Assembly (NCBI RefSeq): GCF_019219825.1 | Contig: NZ_JAHUXH010000036.1 | Span: 1-64,000, forward strand | Direction of reading: 5' to 3' | Origin: Streptomyces sp. TRM70350 | GTDB taxonomy: Bacteria; Actinomycetota; Actinomycetes; Streptomycetales; Streptomycetaceae | DNA length: 64,000 nucleotides | In this document: in pieces, positions 60,602 to 64,000 of the stretch | How positions within the stretch are numbered: the stretch's first letter is position 1 | How the letters are laid out: each line of letters starts with the position of its first letter | Program-made: the position numbers and the translations under genes | The notes under the pieces: generated by a model | What the model saw: the letters and a program-made list of their open reading frames with translations, nothing else | What the model was told of the DNA's origin: nothing | Databases searched by the model: none

Positions 60602-63600
60602 TCACCCGGCGGCCACGAGTGCCGCCACGGCCGCGGCGATCGCGTCGGTCGCGGCGTCCACCTCGGCCTGCGTCGGGTTGGCACCGGTCTGGCGCAGGGC
60701 CAGCCCGGCCTTACGGGCCTCGGTCAGGTCGGCCCAGGACTCGGCGGTCCAGTCGGCCTCGGACAGCGCGGCGGTTTCCTCCAGGAGGAGATCCAGTCCG
60801 GTGACGTCCACCGGGACGCGGAGGAACTGGAGCTCGGCCAGGTTCGTGTAGCCGTTCGCCGAGTACAGCCGGAGCGCTTGGTAGCTGACGGGCGCCTCGA
60901 GCGGGTACTCGGTCCAGCCGCTGGAGGCGGGCGTCGAGAGTGTCAGGAACGTCTCCCAGGTCTTGCCTCCGTCGTTGGAGCCTTGGACCTTGAACCCGTT
61001 GGCCCGGTGCGCGTGTCCGGGGCGCGGTTGGACCTTGACGGTCTCGACGGTCAGGACGCGGCCGTCGTCCGGGAGGACCCGCACCCAGCCTTCGGCCGTC
61101 TTGGTGTCGGTGTACGTGGACGGGTCGCCGTCGAACAGGACCCAGCCGTTGGCGGCCGCATCGAGCGAGCCGTTCCAGGACGGGCTGCTGGCCTCCACCC
61201 AGGACGGGTCGACCGGCATGATCGTCGAGGGCGGGTCCTCCAGGAGGTCCCAAGCCTCGAGGAGCCGCTCGGCGAGCGCCTGCTCGTCCGCGCCGTCCTT
61301 CTCGGCGGCCGCCTTGATCGCCTCCACTTCCCGGGTGAACAGGATCCCCGAGGCCCGCGAGTGCAGGCCCAGGTCGACCGCTTCGGCCCGAGCGAGCAGC
61401 TTGGCCAGGTCGAGGTAGACCTCGCCGTAGATCCGCAGCTCGGCGACGCTGATGATGGTGCCGTTGCGGATCCGCAGGTACCGGTAGGAGCCGTCGTCGA
61501 GCGAGGAACGGTTCTGCCAGTCGTGGGTGGTCTCGGACGGCTTGGTCAGCCGCGTCCAATTGACCAGGTCGTTCGATCCGTCGAGCGTCTGGGTCCACAT
61601 GCGGGACAGACCGTAGCCGTCCTGGCGCGGCCGCAGCTCTGCCCGGTCGAGCGAGACCGACACGCCGTCGCCGAAGTCCCAGATCAGGTAGTACTCGCCG
61701 TCGACGGCGCGCACGTCGCTGGCGGTGCCCAGGTCGTCGTCGGTCATCCTCAGTCCGTGGCGGGACTTGTTCGAGTCGGCGTCGCCGTTGAGGTCGACGA
61801 CCTCGCCGAGGGCGCCCAGATCGAGGTAGTTGCGCTGGTCGCTCGCCCACAGCTTCGATCCGTCGGTCGTCCCGTAGAACGTGTCGGCGGCCTCGCCGTC
61901 GGCGGTGGTGTGGTCGATGCCGACGGTGACCGTCCGGCCGCCGGTGACGCCATCGAGTACCGTCGAGGCGGTCCAGGTCTTGCCGTCGTCGCTGACGGCC
62001 TTGGCGTTCTGCCCGGCGATGGTGACCGCGACGTCGCTGATCGGCTCCTCACTGGAGAAGGCCACGGTGACCTTGTCGCCGGTGGTGACGCGGCCGATGG
62101 TCGCGTCGTCGGAGGACAGCGAGGCCTCGGCGATGCCGTTGACCGCTTCGGAGCGTTCGCCGTGGATGTGGAGCTCGGCGATCGAGAAGATGTCGGGGTA
62201 GGCCGGGTCGGTCTTCTCGCCGCGGATGTCCACCTGGACCTTCAGGAACCGGAACTCCTCGCCGACCTGGTCGGCGACGACCGGGATGCGCTCCCAGTCG
62301 GACGTGTTCGAGGTCGCCCGCTCGGTCAGCAGCGTCCATTCGGCGCCGTCGAGCGAGCCGTACACGTTCGCGCCCTGGTACCGGTTGGGGAACAGGTTCC
62401 GCGCCTGCATGTCGAACTGCGATGCGGCGACCCGGTAGTCCGGCCCGAAGTCGAGCGTGAAGAACGTGCCGAGCATGTCGCCGCCGAACGTGGTGTGATC
62501 GTCGTCGGCGAGGTTGCGTACCCCGTTCTTGTCGATCACCGTCGGTGTGACGATGCCGGTGAAGTCCAGCGTCCCGTCCTCCAGGCGCGGGTTGAGCAGC
62601 CTGAGCCCGTCGATGGCGTCCAGCAGAGAGTCGAAGGCGGCGCGGAAATCCGCGTCGGTGCCTTCATCGTCGGCGACCTGCTTGACCGCAGCGAGCGCCT
62701 CCAGGTACGGCTCGTAGGTGACGGCGGTGTAGACGGCGTCCTCGTCGGTGCCGTCGGCGACCGCGTCCTCGATCATGCGGGGCCGGTTCTTGGACACCAC
62801 GAGCTCGAAGGTGCGCGCCGTGATGGACTCGCCGTCGTCGGCGACGACCTGGACCGGGTGGCGTCCGCGGTCCCGGGGCGTCGGCGTCCAGGTGACGGTC
62901 CCGGTCTCGGCGTCGAGCGACGCTCCGTCCGGGAGGCCGGCGGCCGAGTAGACGACCGAACCGCCCGCGTCGACCGCGGACAGGTCGAACGACGCCTTCA
63001 CGTCCGGCCACCAGTAGTACTGGTCCCGGGTCTGCTCGAACCGCGGGGCGGTGAGGTTGTCCTTGGCTGCGAACATGACGGTGTCGAAGTCGACGGTGAC
63101 GCCCTCGGCGCCGGTCACGCGGTAGTAGTGCACATTGGACCCGGTCGCCGGGTAGGTGATGTACCGCCATTCGCCGTGGGTGTCGGGCAGTTCCACCGTT
63201 CCGAGGGTGCTGGGCCCGGTCTCGTCCGGGTTCAGGCCGGACGGCGCCTCCTTGGAGAGCACATCGAGCGTGGCTTGGCCGTCGGTCCGCACCAGCACGC
63301 CGATGTCGCGGCCCCAGGGGCGCATCATCCGGCTGACGGCGCTGGTCGTGCCGTCCGGGCTCGCGTGGGCGCGGGCGAAGGTGCGGCCGTCCTCGGTGAC
63401 GATCTCGGTGCCGTCGTCCATCAGCAGGGCGTAGCGGCCGAACGAGAGTTCGGTCTCTTCGACGGGCGTCGGCTCCGTTCCCGCCAGTTCCTCGGGGAAG
63501 GCGACCCAGTACTCGACGCTCTTGTCGCCGGGGGCCCAGAAGTTCCTGATGCCGGTCCCGTAGCGGAAGAAGGGGCCGTCCATACGCCGGTGCAGCTCTG

Positions 63601-64000
63601 CCAGCCACGGAGCCTCGGCGTCGACGTCAACGCCTTCTCTGTACTTGTACTGGTAGTACAGCTCCGAGAGTGGGTTGAAGACCCGGCCGCGGTACGCCTG
63701 GGAGAGCGTGCCGCCGGCCTGTTGTTCGTCGACCCAGGGGATCCAGGCGCCCATCATGAAGCCGTAGAAGGCGTCCGCACCGTGCAGCAGGCGGTTGTCC
63801 AGGAAGGAGTAGGCGCTCACCGCGTCGTCGGCGGTCGAGACGGTGCCGTCGACGGGGTCGACCTTGGTGCCCTGGACGTCGAGGAAGCGGGCCAGGGCGG
63901 CGAAGTTGTCGATGTTGGTCTCGCCGTGGGCCTGGTCGCGGCCCATCTCGCGGACCTGCACGAAGTCCTTGCCGTAGGGGTTGAGCTTGTGGTCGGCCCC
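60602..64000 (-). CDS. Very large multidomain polysaccharide-active protein, 5' end outside the window
   Basis: 1132 residues are visible and the frame is open to base 64000. In protein order: the end of an (alpha/alpha)-toroid resembling alginate-lyase-type enzymes (VREMGRDQAHGETNIDNFAA, AYRGRVFNPLSELYYQYKYR); a cadherin/Ig-like putative-Ig domain (AGLPDGASLDAETGTVTWTP); three discoidin (F5/8 type C) modules (RNLADDDHTTFGGD; LRMTDDDLGTASDVRAVDGE; SLDAAANGWVLFDGDPSTYT); and a C-terminal FIVAR-like helix bundle (SEADWTAESWADLTEARKAG). A probable secreted or surface enzyme that binds and degrades a complex glycan. Transcription ends at the hairpin at 60552. Confidence 0.82.
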   Translation of the reverse strand, partial: GADHKLNPYGKDFVQVREMGRDQAHGETNIDNFAALARFLDVQGTKVDPVDGTVSTADDAVSAYSFLDNRLLHGADAFYGFMMGAWIPWVDEQQAGGTLSQAYRGRVFNPLSELYYQYKYREGVDVDAEAPWLAELHRRMDGPFFRYGTGIRNFWAPGDKSVEYWVAFPEELAGTEPTPVEETELSFGRYALLMDDGTEIVTEDGRTFARAHASPDGTTSAVSRMMRPWGRDIGVLVRTDGQATLDVLSKEAPSGLNPDETGPSTLGTVELPDTHGEWRYITYPATGSNVHYYRVTGAEGVTVDFDTVMFAAKDNLTAPRFEQTRDQYYWWPDVKASFDLSAVDAGGSVVYSAAGLPDGASLDAETGTVTWTPTPRDRGRHPVQVVADDGESITARTFELVVSKNRPRMIEDAVADGTDEDAVYTAVTYEPYLEALAAVKQVADDEGTDADFRAAFDSLLDAIDGLRLLNPRLEDGTLDFTGIVTPTVIDKNGVRNLADDDHTTFGGDMLGTFFTLDFGPDYRVAASQFDMQARNLFPNRYQGANVYGSLDGAEWTLLTERATSNTSDWERIPVVADQVGEEFRFLKVQVDIRGEKTDPAYPDIFSIAELHIHGERSEAVNGIAEASLSSDDATIGRVTTGDKVTVAFSSEEPISDVAVTIAGQNAKAVSDDGKTWTASTVLDGVTGGRTVTVGIDHTTADGEAADTFYGTTDGSKLWASDQRNYLDLGALGEVVDLNGDADSNKSRHGLRMTDDDLGTASDVRAVDGEYYLIWDFGDGVSVSLDRAELRPRQDGYGLSRMWTQTLDGSNDLVNWTRLTKPSETTHDWQNRSSLDDGSYRYLRIRNGTIISVAELRIYGEVYLDLAKLLARAEAVDLGLHSRASGILFTREVEAIKAAAEKDGADEQALAERLLEAWDLLEDPPSTIMPVDPSWVEASSPSWNGSLDAAANGWVLFDGDPSTYTDTKTAEGWVRVLPDDGRVLTVETVKVQPRPGHAHRANGFKVQGSNDGGKTWETFLTLSTPASSGWTEYPLEAPVSYQALRLYSANGYTNLAELQFLRVPVDVTGLDLLLEETAALSEADWTAESWADLTEARKAGLALRQTGANPTQAEVDAATDAIAAAVAALVAAG

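Noticed and set aside
1..64000. CRISPR array, tRNA or rRNA genes
   Set aside because: The only regular repeats are the 123-bp, 18-bp and 156-bp tandem units, none with spacer structure; no cloverleaf or rRNA sequence was recognised.

Overview
The window is high-G+C actinobacterial DNA, almost certainly from a Streptomyces chromosome. Reasons: strong G/C third-position bias, GTG/TTG starts with GGAG-type ribosome sites, sugar ABC importers without their own ATPase (Streptomyces usually shares one, MsiK), many LacI regulators, secreted glycosidases with ricin-type lectin domains, and Streptomyces-type insertion sequences. No rRNA, tRNA or CRISPR array was seen. It looks like an accessory region: carbohydrate-utilisation loci separated by zones of transposon and gene debris.

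Layout. 0-10.4 kb: a cut GNAT acetyltransferase, a broken tyrosine integrase, two APH-fold kinases, a frameshifted SUFU protein, an IS with a broken transposase, a four-bladed hemopexin-like protein, a hypothetical/ATP-grasp pair, and remnants of a DNA ligase, a zinc-ribbon protein and an IS5 transposase. 10.7-20.6 kb: secreted GH27 alpha-galactosidase, regulator remnants, two LacI regulators sharing an operator motif and flanking a 123-124 bp tandem repeat, a secreted beta-helix protein and an SGNH hydrolase. 20.7-28.2 kb: an intact sugar locus (cupin, LacI, two permeases, lipoprotein, Gfo/Idh/MocA oxidoreductase, DUF6807 protein). 28.3-34 kb: a mobile-element graveyard, including a group II intron inside an ISL3 transposase gene. 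34-42.6 kb: a second, partly decayed locus (GH42, LacI, oxidoreductase, two DUF6807 genes, cupin, GH43). 42.8-46.4 kb: a fused acyltransferase and more IS debris. 46.6-58.2 kb: an intact catabolic cluster. 58.3-64 kb: pseudogenes, an SDR and a very large secreted multidomain protein cut by the window end.

How the genes work together. The 46.6-58.2 kb cluster encodes GH51 arabinofuranosidase, importer, sugar dehydrogenase (SDR), lactonase, galactonate dehydratase, 2-keto-3-deoxy sugar acid kinase and aldolase. That is a complete oxidative (De Ley-Doudoroff type) route from galactose or a related sugar to pyruvate and glyceraldehyde 3-phosphate. It is divergently arranged around a LacI regulator with AACCGGTT-type sites. 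The 20.7-28.2 and 34-41 kb loci are paralogous. Their two LacI proteins have nearly the same DNA-reading helix, and both divergent promoters carry paired GTGAACG(A/T)TCAC operators. A third copy of the same promoter survives as an orphan at 34.0 kb, pointing into IS debris. The repeated oxidoreductase + DUF6807 + cupin set under this regulon is the best candidate here for an undescribed sugar-modifying pathway.

Caveat: many frames are broken by single-base indels. In relics this is decay. In otherwise intact genes (GH43, the intron maturase, the IS3 transposase, the second oxidoreductase) raw-read errors must be excluded.
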